A stretch of 64,000 nucleotides of DNA from Symbiodinium natans (taxonomy: Eukaryota; Sar; Dinophyceae; Suessiales; Symbiodiniaceae): assembly GCA_905221605.1 (NCBI GenBank), contig CAJNDS010001291.1, positions 277,501-341,500 on the forward strand. Reading direction: 5' to 3'. Below the pieces are notes generated by a model. It was not told the DNA's origin. It saw only the letters and a list, made by a program, of their open reading frames with translations, and searched no databases. The position numbers and the translations under genes were made by a program. Every line of letters starts with the position of its first letter. Position 1 is the stretch's first letter. Of this stretch, positions 21,009 to 33,700 are shown piece by piece.

Positions 21009-22333
21009 GCAGCCACCCAGAGCCACGGCTCGTACGAAAACGATCCTTTTTTTGGCTTTAAGGATTGAAGGTTTTGGCGCTAGCGTTCGGGGTTTAGGAG
21101 AAGAGTCTGGGTTGAACATAGGCTGTTCGCGTCTGACGGATCCGAGGCTCCAGTGAGCAAACTGCAGGTGTAAGTTGCTATAATTTGCATTTCCTGCAGC
21201 ATCTTTGCTGATCGCAATGGAGGAGGCAGGAAAAGCAAGGCCGCTACTTCCAAACCGAAACTCATGTTGCAGGAGCTTGGTGTGCCCAAAATGAGGATCA
21301 ACTTTTTCGATGCATTGAATTGTCAAGCTCCGGAGACAAGCAGGATAGCAAGGAGCCACATAACATGCTATGTTGGCACCCAGCTCCTTGACCATCCATC
21401 ATGCAGCGATGCGAAGATGCAGTGCGTTGGGCTTCAAGCCTGGACGCCGGCTCTGCAGCCTGTTGAGAATTCCAATTTCCGCTACTTCGATAGCTGTCGC
21501 ATTCATTTATTTCATTTCCACTTCTGGCTCCCTGAGCCAAGTACGCAGCTTGATCCGGGGATGACTCCGTGTATCTCCGTGTTCTCGGAGGCCTAATCAT
21601 CAAGTGCTCTGCTTCGGCAGAATGCCGGGCACTTCCGACAAAACGATTTATTGCTCCTGGTCGTCAAATCTGGGAGGAACGCGGAGTTCCGGCGAACTTT
21701 CTAAAGGTTGTTTTTCTGTTTCCGCAGTGACGAAAAGGCTCTCAGTGGAGTTGCGGCTGCAAATCGACTTGTCCTGAATGGAACCAGGCTATGTTGGCAT
21801 CCACGATCACTCCTGGTTCGTCAGACCATAATTACCAGTATTACCTGTTTCGGGCCTCAATCAACGCATCGAGTCACACTGTTCCCTCCCAAACATGGAT
21901 TTTCCTTGTGCCCATATTTTCCTTGGAAACGATACAGATGCTTGAGCCTTGGAAAGGGGCTTGCCTTTTTGAGAATGTGTTGCGCGGGATGGAGGCCAAG
22001 AATATGATAAATGCACTGGCACGGGATATAACCCCTTAGCCTTGGCGTTTCCTCGATCTCGTTTGTGACCTCTGTACAGTGTCTGTGGTTCTCAGAAGTG
22101 TGTATCTGCTCATGTTCGTCGGGCGCACTCTCTGGCAGAGCCGTGAGAGTCCAGATGCAAAAAAAGGGGGTTTAGTTTTAGGACATAAGCTCAGGCCGGG
22201 CTCTGAGGCAAGGCCGATGCCAAAAATAGTTTTTTTTTTTCAGATTTTTGTGGGGTGTTTTGGAGGGAATGTGGCTCAGTGGCTCCAATAAGGCTTCGGT
22301 CAGGTTTTGAACTCGCGTGCTTGATCGGCGTAC
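21009..22333. other. Unassigned downstream of the PDI exons
   Basis: After acceptor tcctgcag at about 21200 a frame stays open to 21596 and begins IFADRNGGGRKSKAATSKPK. It has no PDI-like motif and no recognised family. Later PDI exons may lie here but were not identified. Confidence 0.3.
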
Positions 22334-22648
22334 ATGCACAGGACACAAACCAATGAAATGCTTGATCAAGCGTCCATCCCCGTCACAAACCCATCGCAAA
22401 GGGCGGAACCGCTACTGGACGACTTCGAGGCGAAGCTCATACCATGCCTCATGGTTTTTGACCGCGGGCAGCTTGGACTTACGGGGGAGGTCCCAGCTCA
22501 AGCCAACGCATTCCAGCTTCTGAACCGAAGAACCGTGAAACTCTTGAGCACATTCAACCCACCAAGAGCCCCTTGCAGCACATGCATGATGCCACGAACT
22601 GAACTTGCAACGGCCTTTGTTCCACCAATACAAGGTCTCAGCCCCTGA
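22334..22648 (+). CDS. Open frame, 104 codons, unknown product
   Basis: The central stretch LLDDFEAKLIPCLMVFDRGQ followed by LGLTGEVPAQANAFQLLNRR looks natural. No splice boundaries or family were identified. A minus frame overlaps. Weak candidate. Confidence 0.28.
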   Translation: MHRTQTNEMLDQASIPVTNPSQRAEPLLDDFEAKLIPCLMVFDRGQLGLTGEVPAQANAFQLLNRRTVKLLSTFNPPRAPCSTCMMPRTELATAFVPPIQGLSP

Positions 22649-24920
22649 GCGCTACTCCCCAAAACCGGTGAAATGGAGCTAACGTGGTTTCTGATTAGTA
22701 ATCCCCCCTCCGCCTTGATGGTTTGAAGCCTTCAACAAGGCCTTTATGATTCTCACAGTCCTGAAGCTTAGAATCACAAGGGGGCCTTGAGTGCTAGACG
22801 ATAGGTTTCGAGTGTGAGTCACCTCAACCTGAAAATGGGGGCCAGGGGCCGGGGGGGGGGGGAGGGAGAGGCTTGCGCTTGCGGGGTTACTGTTCTGTAC
22901 CGGCAAAATGTTGTGCTATTCTACTTGATATTATCATGTTTCTGCACTGTTCCTAACAGCATTGCTTATGAGAACTTAACGTTTAGTATTTCCATGATGG
23001 GGCCAAGGCAACATTGCTCTGATTTAGTGGCGAATCTGGGGAGGAGTCTTGTGGAGGAGAGTGTCGGGGTCCTTTTCGGATGCGAAGCTTAAGTCCTGAA
23101 AGGTTTGGAGCGGATTGCTGCGTTGTACTGTATCACCAGCACCACCACGCACAGCAGCTGCTCCCTGTCAGGCAGCTCCAATACCGACACTGGGGCTGGG
23201 ATCGCGATGATGTGTTTGACTTCATGCGAACCTTCGACACCATGGTTCTTCCAGTTGCCTGGCTCGCACAAGCACTGCGTGTTTATTGCCTACATTTATA
23301 TCCGGCCTTCACGGGCACAGATGGCAAAGAGTGAGAACCAAGCTTCGGGAAGTCTGGCCTTCCCTCGATCCTCAGCGTGGCATTGTGTTTATCGGCTTCG
23401 ATGCGCAGCTAAGGTTGGAAGCGTGTTCAGGAGCTACTACTGGCTGCGCAGTGTCCGCCCCAGAGCCATGGGGCTATCGTTGGGATTCTCTTGGAAATAG
23501 CAGGGTGAGGGGCCGGAACGAAGATCTGGACACGAGCAGGAAGTCCTTTCATTGCCTACCATGCTTGCGGGATTCTTGCTGAGAATGCTTAGCGTGACCC
23601 TAGCCATGAGACATGCCCATGCAAAAAGGCAGCTCGCTCACAAGCATCAATCTTTCGCAGACAGTGCTTGTAGCTTGTACAGGTATACTCCTCGTTCGTG
23701 CGACATAGACCGCCCGGCGAGCCAGATCCTATGTAGACTTTCTGAGAAGATGCCTCCCCCCATAGCTTATGCTAGACGCAGTCCGTCACCGAACATTGCC
23801 GACACTCTTACAGACCTCGGCGCCAAACCTTTCAGCCCAAACCTGACCCGAAACCCTATGTCGTACGGAAAAGAGACCGTTGGTGCCTAAAGTCCTAAAG
23901 CCGCAACCTCCGATCGAGGTCTCTACAAATTCGGTGCCTCGGCCTCGACAAGGAGTTGCTTGGAAAAAACGACCTGGCTGCAAGAAGCCTGAACTGCTGG
24001 ACCCTGAGTCCAAACCTTCAACTGTGCGGTGTTGCCAGTTCATAAGCACAACACGTCTCCATGCAGAAAAACACCTCGCCATCAATACGCACTCTGGATG
24101 ATGCAAGACAGAATTGAGGGTAGGGTTTTGCACACTACCAGTTACTGGTACATGCTGTTCTGCCTTTGAGAATTCAGGCTGAAGGGTGAACCCCACCTAG
24201 AAATCAAAACGGGGATGGGGGAGGGTGATCAGGAGGTAGCTCGAAGGGATCGGTCTGAACGAAGTTGGCCGACTGCCTACTGCAAACCAGGTATTGGCGC
24301 ATTACTGAAGACGCTCCAAGTCGACAAGCAGCACCCTCTGCAAGTGTGGCTGCCGCAGCTCTTGGCGCACCTTTGACTGCAGAATACTGCAGAAGAGAGA
24401 TGGCGGGAGCATGGCGGGGCTCGGCAACCATTTCGGGCCGCCTGTTTCTCAGGCCCTTGATCTTACTGGCACTGATGGTTCTGCTGCTGCTACTCAGGCG
24501 ACCGGCAACGGCACATTGGGTTGAACAGGTTCTACAGAAAATGGCTAAGCCTAGTAAGCTCCTAGCATCCCAATAGTGCTGATTCGTCTGCGGCCTCTGA
24601 TGCTCGTCACGTCAGTGAAACAGGCTTGATGCACAGCTGTTACATTTGTCGAATCTCTCATATAACCTTCGCTAAAAGAAGGGTATTTACTGATTAATGT
24701 TTTTTGGCAGAGAAACTTGGCTGACTATTTCCCTCATCAGAGTGGCGCCTGTTGTGCTGAGAGGTGCTTTCTTAGTTGCTGTCGGCGCTGCTCGAAGAAG
24801 GCCACTTCAGTGATTTATGGGAGCCTGGCATGGGGTTTGGCGTAGGCCGAGGGCCCGGGCAGCCTACCAGTGGTAGACCGCCCCCCACCTGCCCTGCCTC
24901 CCTTCGTTTCGGGATTTTCG
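22649..24920. other. Unassigned; G-run and one hydrophobic ORF
   Basis: A run of G lies near 22851-22863. The frame at 24265-24576 contains one predicted membrane segment (LILLALMVLLLLL) but no other support. The frame at 23286-23582 looks partly natural (GIVFIGFDAQLRLEACSG). No gene call is justified. Confidence 0.3.
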
Positions 24921-25112
24921 GGTTTAGTCCTGTTGAGTCGACGCCGACCAGATTTTCAGGGTTAAGGTTTTGGCAAAGGCTTCAGGGTGCTAGAGTTTTA
25001 GGGCTTTGGGGTTGAGGGTGAAAGAGGGTTCAGGGTTTTAGGATTAGGGATTGGGGCGTAGATGTTTAGGGCTGAGGGTTACTGCTTGAGGCTTGAGGGT
25101 TTAGGGCCTAAA
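24921..25112 (+). repeat. Degenerate telomere-like (TTTAGGG) tract
   Basis: Repeated GGTTTAG, TTCAGGG, TTTTAGGG, TTGAGGG and TTTAGGG words over about 190 bp, all on the same strand. The units are diverged and broken by other sequence, so this looks like an old interstitial telomeric array. Confidence 0.6.
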
Positions 25113-28100
25113 GTGCACAGCGCACAACTACATATTATAAGCGGCTCACGCCCCCAAAATGGGGTCCTCTGGGGAGCACTCGGAGCTTGGACATCGACTG
25201 AGCCTCGAATCAGAGCAGCTGTGCCCATCAACCTCCCAGCAACCCTTCACCATCCTTCACCCCAGCATCAACCCCAGAATCCAGAGGCGGCGAACGGTGG
25301 GGCTGACCAGGCCAGGCGCAAGAAAACTTCCTGATTCCTGAACGTCCGGAGGTGAAAGCACAAAGGCTCCGTCCGAGAGCATCTGGCGGTGTTGCGAACG
25401 TGGAAAATGAGTGGAGGGTCTTGCACCTTACCTTAGCAAGATGGTGCAGGGGTTGATTCCGGTTCCGGCTCCGCAGATCGCTGCCGTCGCTGCCTGCACG
25501 AGAACAGTTTACATTTAAGATGAGAAGGGTTGGTTTCTGGGTCTACCCTGAAACCCTGTACACCCGCAGCGAGTTCTCGCGACCCCTCAGCGAATCAAAG
25601 CCCAAATTCAGAGAGAAGTGCCAGTGCCCCCGACGATTCGGAGGATTGCCGCCGACTGTAAGATTGTATCGGGGATGGACTTCTGGCTTCAGAACTTTTA
25701 ATTAGCAGGCTTGTGCTGTTGGTACTTGTTGTACATTGTTGTACCATTTACCCTCGTTTGTTCAGAATTGGGGCACAGTACTCCTTGCTTTTTACCGAAA
25801 GCGCAGCAGAAGGGTTCCCACTGCTTCCAGGCGGCGTGTTGGGCTTTGTGAGCTTCAAAAGTGCTGACAGTTACGACAGTTTCGAGGGTGAGGCACCCGG
25901 GGTTCGCCATCCTCGTAACTGTCGTCACTTTGGGGGGATCCTTTTGTGGCAGAGTCGGGAGTTGTTTTCGTCAACTGATTTTCTGCGCACGTTTTGTGCT
26001 GTTGTTGTGGCCAGGATTTGTAGAATGTGCGCCAACATTCTTCTCTTCAGCGGCTTGATTTGCAGTTTGTGCTCCGGTTTTGTGCTGTTGCTGGTAGGTG
26101 TTTTTTGTGGTGGTGTTTGCAGTTGGTTGTGCTTGTGCACGTGGAGAGTTCTTACACCGGGGCCAACACAACTTAGCCCACTTTGGCTGGGGTGTTTTAC
26201 AATCAGCCCATTATTGCGTCGTTTCTAGGCAGGGGGTCGACCAATGACGACATGACAAGAGAAAGAACAAAAGAACTATAAAGAGAAAACTGGAGATTAG
26301 AGATGAGGAACAACTTAGACAAGAACGCGCGCTGACCATCAGATTGAAGGAAGTCGGAGTTCGAGTCGCGCATTGCGTTTGTTATTTTCGCGGTGTATGT
26401 GACGCGTGTCCTCATTCCGGTTCGCGGCTCTGTATCAGGCGTTGTTCTTACTGCGCGGCGTTGTAGGTTTTACCTAGCTCCTTAGATCATCCCACCGAGA
26501 TTTTCACAGGAATCCTGCAGAGTATTCCTGGAGTGCCCACCAGAAAATCCAGCAGGGAATCTGAAGGAACATTGCTGCCCGGGCGGGACCCGTCGCTAAT
26601 GAACACCTAGTGGGTCACCCTGAGGAATACCGCGTGCAAGGAGCAGAAACAGAGAAAGGGCGGCAGAAACAGCATCCCAACAGAAACATTGCGAAAAGCT
26701 TTCGCAAGGTCGATTTCAGCATCGACCGACCCGACCAGTGTGTGCAAGCCAGTCCCCGATAGCGGCGACAGCGGTGCGACTAATTACCACGGATGCATTG
26801 GTGGAACCTGCTCAACAGGCCTGCATTCATCGGTTTGACGTTTAGGGGCAGCAATTCGCCAAGACCGGAGCGGGACCAGAGAAAGAGCCCCCGCCCCCAT
26901 CCGCTAAAGCAATGTCAGCCCAGCCAAAGCCAGAGCAGCCAAGTTTTGTTCTTGAACTATCCGATTCCATTTCACAAGACATGAGACTCGAACAAAGCAC
27001 TTGGCAAGATGAAACAGCCAAACTCGAGGAAGCCTCTGCAAACACCAAGGCCAAAGCAGAGCCAACAAATTTGCGAACCAAAGACAAAGCAGAGAGAACC
27101 CGAAACAAACGGACCCACAACGTTTGTTCAGCATATTTCAGCATGCTGTCCACATCTTTTTGGAGACAGTATTTTTGTCGACCTGGGCCCTGCAGCCCTG
27201 CGCCGTTTCACTATCTTGATGCTTAGAAATGGCCTCATTGGGGTGTGAGTTGCTCCTTAGGATTGCGCTTCAGCATGCCAGGACCCGCGCGAAGTGCAGC
27301 AAAAGCGGGGAGCCGAGAGAGGTTTCTTTGACTTTCGATATGAAAATCTCATACCGAGTGGGTTGAGCAGACAGCCTTGGGCAGCCTTGTCTAAAACAGA
27401 TCCCTCTCTCTGCACCACCAAAACCCGAAATCCGAGTCTGGAACTTTTCGCCCTCAGGATGGTGCCTCTGTTGGCGCACTTGGTGGGGCGGCTCAAGGCC
27501 TTTCTTGTTTGATGGGGCTCTCGGCCGGCCCTGCTCATTTTGAGAACAGTGAACCTTTCGAACCTGGTCCCCAACCTGATACATGTCTTGAGTCTTACAC
27601 AGGAGCTTCCTCCAGGTGGATTGGCCTGGGTGCTGCGGCCCCAAAGCAAGGAACAAGAGTTCTTGTCCATCCAAAGGTGCACGGCGTTTTGATGCTGGGC
27701 AGCCGGAATTCAAATGGTACATGACCCCATGGTTGTGGCACACTTCCAAAAATCTGATATGGGGGGGCTTGTGCCACAAGGGGTGCGGTGGCTCTTCTGG
27801 GGCATGTTCACCGGTTCAGATTGAGTAGAAGTCAATGTCCTTCGTATACCCTTCACACCCGAAGCCCCCTGCATGGATCTCGGGGATGCTGAGGCCCACG
27901 GGGTGGCGGAAGCGGTCCTCTTGGGCTGAGAAGGCGGGAAAACTTGGGGGTGGGATCTAAGTCTCCCAAGGTGTCTGCCACAAAACAACTTTTCCACAAA
28001 CAACAGAATTATGGAGTGTTTTCCAAGGTTTGGGGCTGTTTGTTTGGCATCGACCGTCGATGTTGCGGTAGGGGTCAGGATGCTGAGAGGGAGGATTCAC

Positions 28101-28794
28101 TTCATAACAGAAGAAAGAAAGGCCATATGTTTCATCGTGGACTTGTCCCAGTCAGGCCAAGGACGCCTCCCCAAAACCCACGTACTCTCCAACAAGCAGC
28201 AGGTGTAAAACGGGCCTTCTCATTCATTCAGCCAACATAGGTCAGGCGTAGACCAGGACCTTTACGTACATGGTTCGCACTTCAAGTGCTATACCAGTGT
28301 AGAGCCCCCCAGAATGTGCGAGACCACTTCAAGAGCATTCCAAGAGCACCCCAAGAGAAATCTAAGCGCATCCCAAGACCATTCGCCAAGACCATTCAGC
28401 AACAAAAGACTGCACTTCACGAAGAGCATTCGCAAGGGACCAAAGGCAGAGCCCCATGTGCAACACCACAAAGGCAAATCCGAAAGGATGCAACCAAGAC
28501 AAAGAGTGCAAATTAAAGGCGGAAAGTGAATTCCTAGAGCACGTTGTCGCGACCCACATTTTGTGCGAGACCTTGGCGGGAGCACATTTTGGTCTGCAGA
28601 AGACGCACAGGACCTAGGCAAAGTTGTTGGTCTAGTTTCGGTTTCTTGTGTGACTTGCTTGATTCTTGTTCGAATCCCCACCCACCCCCGCTCGCCCACC
28701 TCCCCTCAACGTTCGTCTTCAATGCCAGGCAGAGGCCGAAGACGGCGGCCATTGCATCCTCATGGTTCTCGTGAGAGCCCTACAGCCACTATAA
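25113..28794. other. Unassigned sequence
   Basis: Frames such as 25713-26228 (+), 26912-27226 (+, charged, Lys/Glu/Thr-rich) and 27270-27779 (-) overlap one another on both strands and show no known motif. No repeat array was seen. Confidence 0.35.
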
Positions 28795-28998
28795 GACTTA
28801 ATTTGGGGAGTTGAGTTTCGCTGGGGCCTGATTGACGCAGTGGTCATGTTGACGCCCATCACTGTCTCCTCAACTCTGGAGGTCCGACACCTCACCGACG
28901 AGAACTTCACTGTGGCAGTGGTGAATACCGGCGACGGCCTGCAGTCAGTCCCCAAGTTGGCCCTTCTGCTTGAGGGCTGCAAAGTTGCTGCAAGCATT
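28795..28998 (+). CDS. Exon-like segment with a consensus donor, unknown product
   Basis: Open for 68 codons from just after an in-frame stop to a perfect GT donor (ATT|GTGAGT). It contains FRWGLIDAVVMLTPITVSST and NFTVAVVNTGDGLQSVPKLA. The true acceptor within it is not fixed. It lies about 220 bp before the MATE gene but need not belong to it. I do not recognise the family. Confidence 0.4.
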
Positions 28999-29220
28999 GT
29001 GAGTTTCTAGGACCTTGCCCAATGCCCAGGTACCATCCGCTTCGGGCCAGTGGAGAGGCCAGGCTGACGCTGCCTTTCTGTCGCAGGGGTCAAAGCCCGA
29101 AACCTTGCCAACAACAAATTTTTAAATGACTACAAGATTCATCTCGGCTCTAGTACTGGCAGCGGTATAGCAATTCCTGCGCGCTGCTTTGTTGCATCTC
29201 CAACTGCCAGCCGCTGCTTC

Positions 29221-30780
29221 ATGGCCAGTACTGCACAAGTGACATTAAAAGATGACAGAAACAGGATCCTGAGGCAACTGCTGAGAATAGCAGGTCCAAT
29301 CAGTGCAGCGTATGCCCTGGAAGGAGTGACATTTGCGTTGCCAATCTGGGCAGCTGCGCATGGGGGTAGTCCACATGCCCAGGAGGCGACCAGGAGAGTT
29401 GCCGCCGTTGGCCTCGGCGATTCGGTGCTAGGGTCCTTGTGCTACGCCTTTGCGCTAGGCTGGGCAGATGCCCAAGACACCCTGGTTTCGCAAGCCCATG
29501 GTGCCAAGGACGCCGACAAAGCCCGGGACCACCTAAATTGCTGCCAGGTTTGGATGTTGCTGTTGGCTTCTGTGTGCTCCGTGCTTCTCTTGCAAACAGA
29601 GGGCCTTCTTCTCTGGACCGGTTGCGCAAATGAGGAGATCGCTGCAAATACTTCCAGGTATGTACTTGCAAGCATTCCTGGAATGTGGTTTCTGTTCCAA
29701 TATTGGTCGTTGAAAAAGTTCCTGGTGAATCAGCAGATCTCATCGCCAGTTTTTTGGGTACTTTGTGTTGCGATTCCATGCCATTTGGGTGTGTGCGTTC
29801 TGCTTCTCGAGTACTCTTCCTTGGATCCCATGGTCTCCATGGGCATCGCCTTCTCCGTGAAATCGGGAGTATCCTTGTTCTTGTTGGCAGGCTACATGAG
29901 CTGGTTTCATCCTACGCCCAGCTGTCCGGGTTGGTGGAGACTTTGGCAGTCATCAGCATTCACCTGGAAAGGGCTCTCGTCATACGCAGGAATCGGTGTG
30001 CCGAGCGTGGCCATGATTGGTTTTGACACTTGGGCTTTGCAGTTCTTGACCCTCCTGGCTGGGCGGTTACAAAGTCAGACCGAGCTGGCCGCGCATGTTG
30101 CCGTTTCGAATGTGTACGGCTGGACATACCTGTTGTTCCGTGGCACCTCTAAAGCTGCCACAGCTTTGGCTGGAGCTGCTGTTGGCCAGCAGAACGTGGT
30201 CGAGGTTTCCAGTGTCTTGCAGGTAAGCACCAAGGTGACGATTGCCATCTGCGGGATGATTGTGGTGTGTTGCTGGCTCGGGCGTAGTCTGCTGGCTTCA
30301 GGTCTGCTGGGTGATGAATTGGTGACTCAAGCGGCTTTCATAGGTGCAATTCCCTGCGTGCTCATACAGATCTTGGCTGATGGGCTGAACAGCCTGTACG
30401 GTGGTGTTTTGGCCGCATTCGGTCGACAAGGATCCGTATCGGTGGGCATCCTCATCTTTCAGTGGATGGTGAAGCTGCCTTTCGCGTGGTTACTGGTGTT
30501 TCAGTCTCACCTTGGGACACTCGGCCTGTGGATTGCATCTGCCACTGCGTCTGTGATGAACATGATCTACAATGGTGCGCTAGTGAGGCACTGCTTGAGG
30601 TCTCTGGGCACGACGTGGCAATGCAGCAAGTTGGGCGACATTGATGAAACTGATGAGACACCGTATGTGTCAGCGTCAGTTTTTGGGTCCCCAGTTGCAG
30701 GGGCTGGCATTGGTTTGAAGGTTAGCCTAGAGGATGCCAGCTTGGAGGGGGACGTCTTCCTGAGACAAAGAACTCTGTGA
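29221..30780 (+). CDS. MATE-family multidrug and toxin extrusion transporter, intronless
   Basis: A 519-residue membrane protein, the normal length for MATE cation/H+ or Na+ antiporters, which export organic cations, drugs and metabolites. About twelve hydrophobic segments can be read, roughly at residues 20-46, 60-85, 107-127, 144-165, 172-196, 202-228, 245-270, 285-310, 330-352, 369-395, 404-425 and 432-455. The family's repeat signatures are visible: LVSQAHGAKD at about 88-97 after TM2, and ALAGAAVGQQN at about 335-345 in the second half. The C-terminal 60 residues are hydrophilic and acidic. The start is the first ATG of the frame, and no intron interrupts it. That is odd beside the intron-dense genes nearby and suggests a retroposed or transferred copy. 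Substrate unknown. Confidence 0.92.
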   Translation: MASTAQVTLKDDRNRILRQLLRIAGPISAAYALEGVTFALPIWAAAHGGSPHAQEATRRVAAVGLGDSVLGSLCYAFALGWADAQDTLVSQAHGAKDADKARDHLNCCQVWMLLLASVCSVLLLQTEGLLLWTGCANEEIAANTSRYVLASIPGMWFLFQYWSLKKFLVNQQISSPVFWVLCVAIPCHLGVCVLLLEYSSLDPMVSMGIAFSVKSGVSLFLLAGYMSWFHPTPSCPGWWRLWQSSAFTWKGLSSYAGIGVPSVAMIGFDTWALQFLTLLAGRLQSQTELAAHVAVSNVYGWTYLLFRGTSKAATALAGAAVGQQNVVEVSSVLQVSTKVTIAICGMIVVCCWLGRSLLASGLLGDELVTQAAFIGAIPCVLIQILADGLNSLYGGVLAAFGRQGSVSVGILIFQWMVKLPFAWLLVFQSHLGTLGLWIASATASVMNMIYNGALVRHCLRSLGTTWQCSKLGDIDETDETPYVSASVFGSPVAGAGIGLKVSLEDASLEGDVFLRQRTL

Positions 30781-33700
30781 AGGGGGCATAGACTCGGTAG
30801 CTCAGAAACTGGCACAAACCAGTGTTCGTCACTTTGCAAGCGCTTAGAATACTTTATCCAGGCCCGATGCAGGCCCTTTGAATCGTTTTTAACAGGGTAA
30901 ACAATCGCAGTTCGTTCACTCTGGCAGGGAACCCTGACCAGTGAGGACACGCCATTGAATGCCGCCGACAACTTGTCGGGAAAGGCTGCGTTTGGATGTT
31001 GCCCTTGCCCTGTGAAGCTTTTTCAAGCTGACCTAAGAGTTGTCAGTCGTATTGATCGTAATGCTCGGCTGATCAATGATCGGATGTTATCGGTTTCACA
31101 TGCGTTTCGTGACGAGCAGGTATGTAGCTGGTCGCCTGGCTTCCGGATTTTAACACGCTTTGCAGAAATGCAAAAAGTCTTACGGCTTGAGGTTCAACAG
31201 CTTAGACGGAGCCTATTGATCGGCTCAAGGGCTTGTGCTTCCTGTGTCTCGGAAATGATAAAGGCCGACAAAGGGTGTGCGGGTGTGCAGTTCCAAGCAG
31301 GTTGCCAAATTGCCCCAGCGCAACTCTTCGATACCGGAGGGGCTCGAAACCTACATGAACGAGAGAGTGTGTGTCTTTATTTTTCTTTCTCTTTCTTCGC
31401 CTCATAAAAGTAAGAGGCTTCAGGCTTCGACCTTGATGGAAAACAAATCCCCTTAACACCCCATTCGCGGTATTCAGAGAAGCTCTCCAACAGGGAAGGG
31501 CAGTGTGACAAGGCACCTGACAGTTGAGAGGCGCGAAGCTGAAGCCTGGATTCTCTAGAGGTTGATGTTTCAGATGAGAGAGATGTCCAGGGAGCTAGGC
31601 CTGAACCTAAATAGCCCAGACTGCACACTCGTCCCAAATCGCAAAGCCTTGAGGACCAGTCTCCTTCGACCAAAGCCGTCGCCTGAGCCCCTATCCTTAA
31701 ATCCACAACCTGCATACAGTAGCTTTCTAGCTCCGAATCCTTACAGGAAATCCTGACCCCAAAAACGTAACCCGAAGTGATTTCTATGGTCAGGCCCCCA
31801 GTCCAGAGCTTGCAACACGGCAGTGTCCGCTTGTCGAGGGCCCAGTTCGTGAGGAACGGGCTGGAGAGCATCAGCTCTGTATCAGGTCTTCTTGCACACT
31901 TTGCTTCATACCTCTTGCTCTTGAGAGCAGGCTGGGGCTGAATATGGGCCCACAAGCAGCCCACCCTGACAGACAGTGCCCCTCCGTCTTGCATGCACAA
32001 GTACACAGTGTGGCAGCAACTGGAATGAGTAGAAACATCGCTGATCATGCGATGAAAAGCTCACGTCAGCAGGGGGCTGCGAGGGGTAACAAACGAACCA
32101 CAGCAACATGCTTCTGTATTCAGTGTTCTTCTGTGCAGCAACGCCCTGTAGCGTTGAAAGTATCGTTGAGCATTGTCAGCATGTCAGCAACGTAGAATTC
32201 ATTGCGACTCGTGCAACATGGAACAATGCATGGGGAGTACAGTCCTGGACGCAGCACAAAGCGAAACATGCATGGGAGGAGAGGCATGTGAATATCTTCA
32301 CATCAAACGCTATTCATCCACTTGATACGTCGACTTTCCCCTCATTCCCAAGAACCAGCTTCACTACATGCTGCATGCGAACATGTACAAGCTCGATGCA
32401 GTCAATGCATGGAAGATTTCGTGGGTTTGGGCTTGGGCTGTTTCTTTGGCGACTGCATCATGGAAGCAGCCGGAGCACACACAGGCCGACCAGCTCTGGA
32501 TGCGGTGATCGCTTCTGGAGCATAAACTGTCACCCTTGCTGGGATGGGTTTTTCTATATTGTGACATACTCAAAGAGTGTGGAAAAGGGTTTAGCTACGA
32601 AATGCCACGAAAGCCTGGCTTTGAAGAGCTGCAGGTGGAACGTGAAGCCGGGGCTTCTATATTTTTCTAAATGTGTTCGCTATTCTGGAGTTTCGGACCT
32701 GGAGTCGAACTTCACACGCGCATGCTCGCTGGTTGCACTTCCGGACAGTTGCTTCTCGCTGCCTTGACCGAGTGTGAGCGCGGAAGCCCCAATTTCACAG
32801 AAGAGACACGAGAACCCAACAACAAAGTGGCAGTTTCGACTTTTGACACGTTGGAGGGTTGGGGCTTAAGCAACCGAAGCCAACCCCTAGGTCTTGACAG
32901 ATGTCCCTGCAAAGCGGATCACCTGTGGGACGCCATGGGCCCAGTACCTGCCTAGCTTGGGTCAGTAACCGCCTGAGCAAACTTTTCAGTTGCAATGCGA
33001 GGCTTGGCTAGGCCAATCTCAGCCACGATGTTTCAAGCCTTGGGCCCACCACACGAAACAAGTAGCTTTCAGTCACAGAGATAAATTGAGAAAGAAGTTG
33101 CGCCGTTACAAGTTGTAGCCGCGAGCTATGGATAGTACTACGATTAAAACCAGTTCATGATTGAGAGCCGTGGCGCCTTGTGGCCCAAACGTTGCCGAAA
33201 GGTAGGCTGGCAAAAGAGATGTAACGGAACTCCGCAGGAGTGGAACTGTTCAGGGGATCTGGCACAGGGGATCTGGCACTACGAAGTCGATGTCGTCCGA
33301 TAGCTTGCGCGGTTGACTCAAGTTGTGGACGAGGAGGTTTACGCGAAACGAGGGGTAAGCTCTGGCCCTCTTAAACGCTGCTGCGCTGTTTGGCCAGAAC
33401 TCGTTGAGGAGTCAGCTGTTGGCTATTCTTGCCGCTTCACCACCATGCAAAGAGAATGATGGCGCTTGACTAGCAAACCTTTCTCTCTTTGTAGTGGTTG
33501 AGATGGTCGACAAACAGTCTTGCCGGTGCTGGCAATTTGCGAAGGTTTTGGTATCTTCTCTTCCGGCAGTTTGTCCTCACCTGAGTTTGAACAAGTCTGG
33601 CTCTGGGCTGGGCTCGTTGAGTGACAGTCACGAGTGCCCTCCAGAATCCTGAAGCTCCACCCCCCGAGTCTGCTGGGTGAAAGGCATTGGCTGAATGTAG

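Noticed and set aside
28620-28690. GTTCGAATCCCC resembling a tRNA T arm
   Set aside because: No complementary 5-bp stem and no cloverleaf.
32108-32767. 219-codon plus-strand ORF
   Set aside because: Cys/Ser/Thr/His-rich translation without motif or helix pattern; probably fortuitous.
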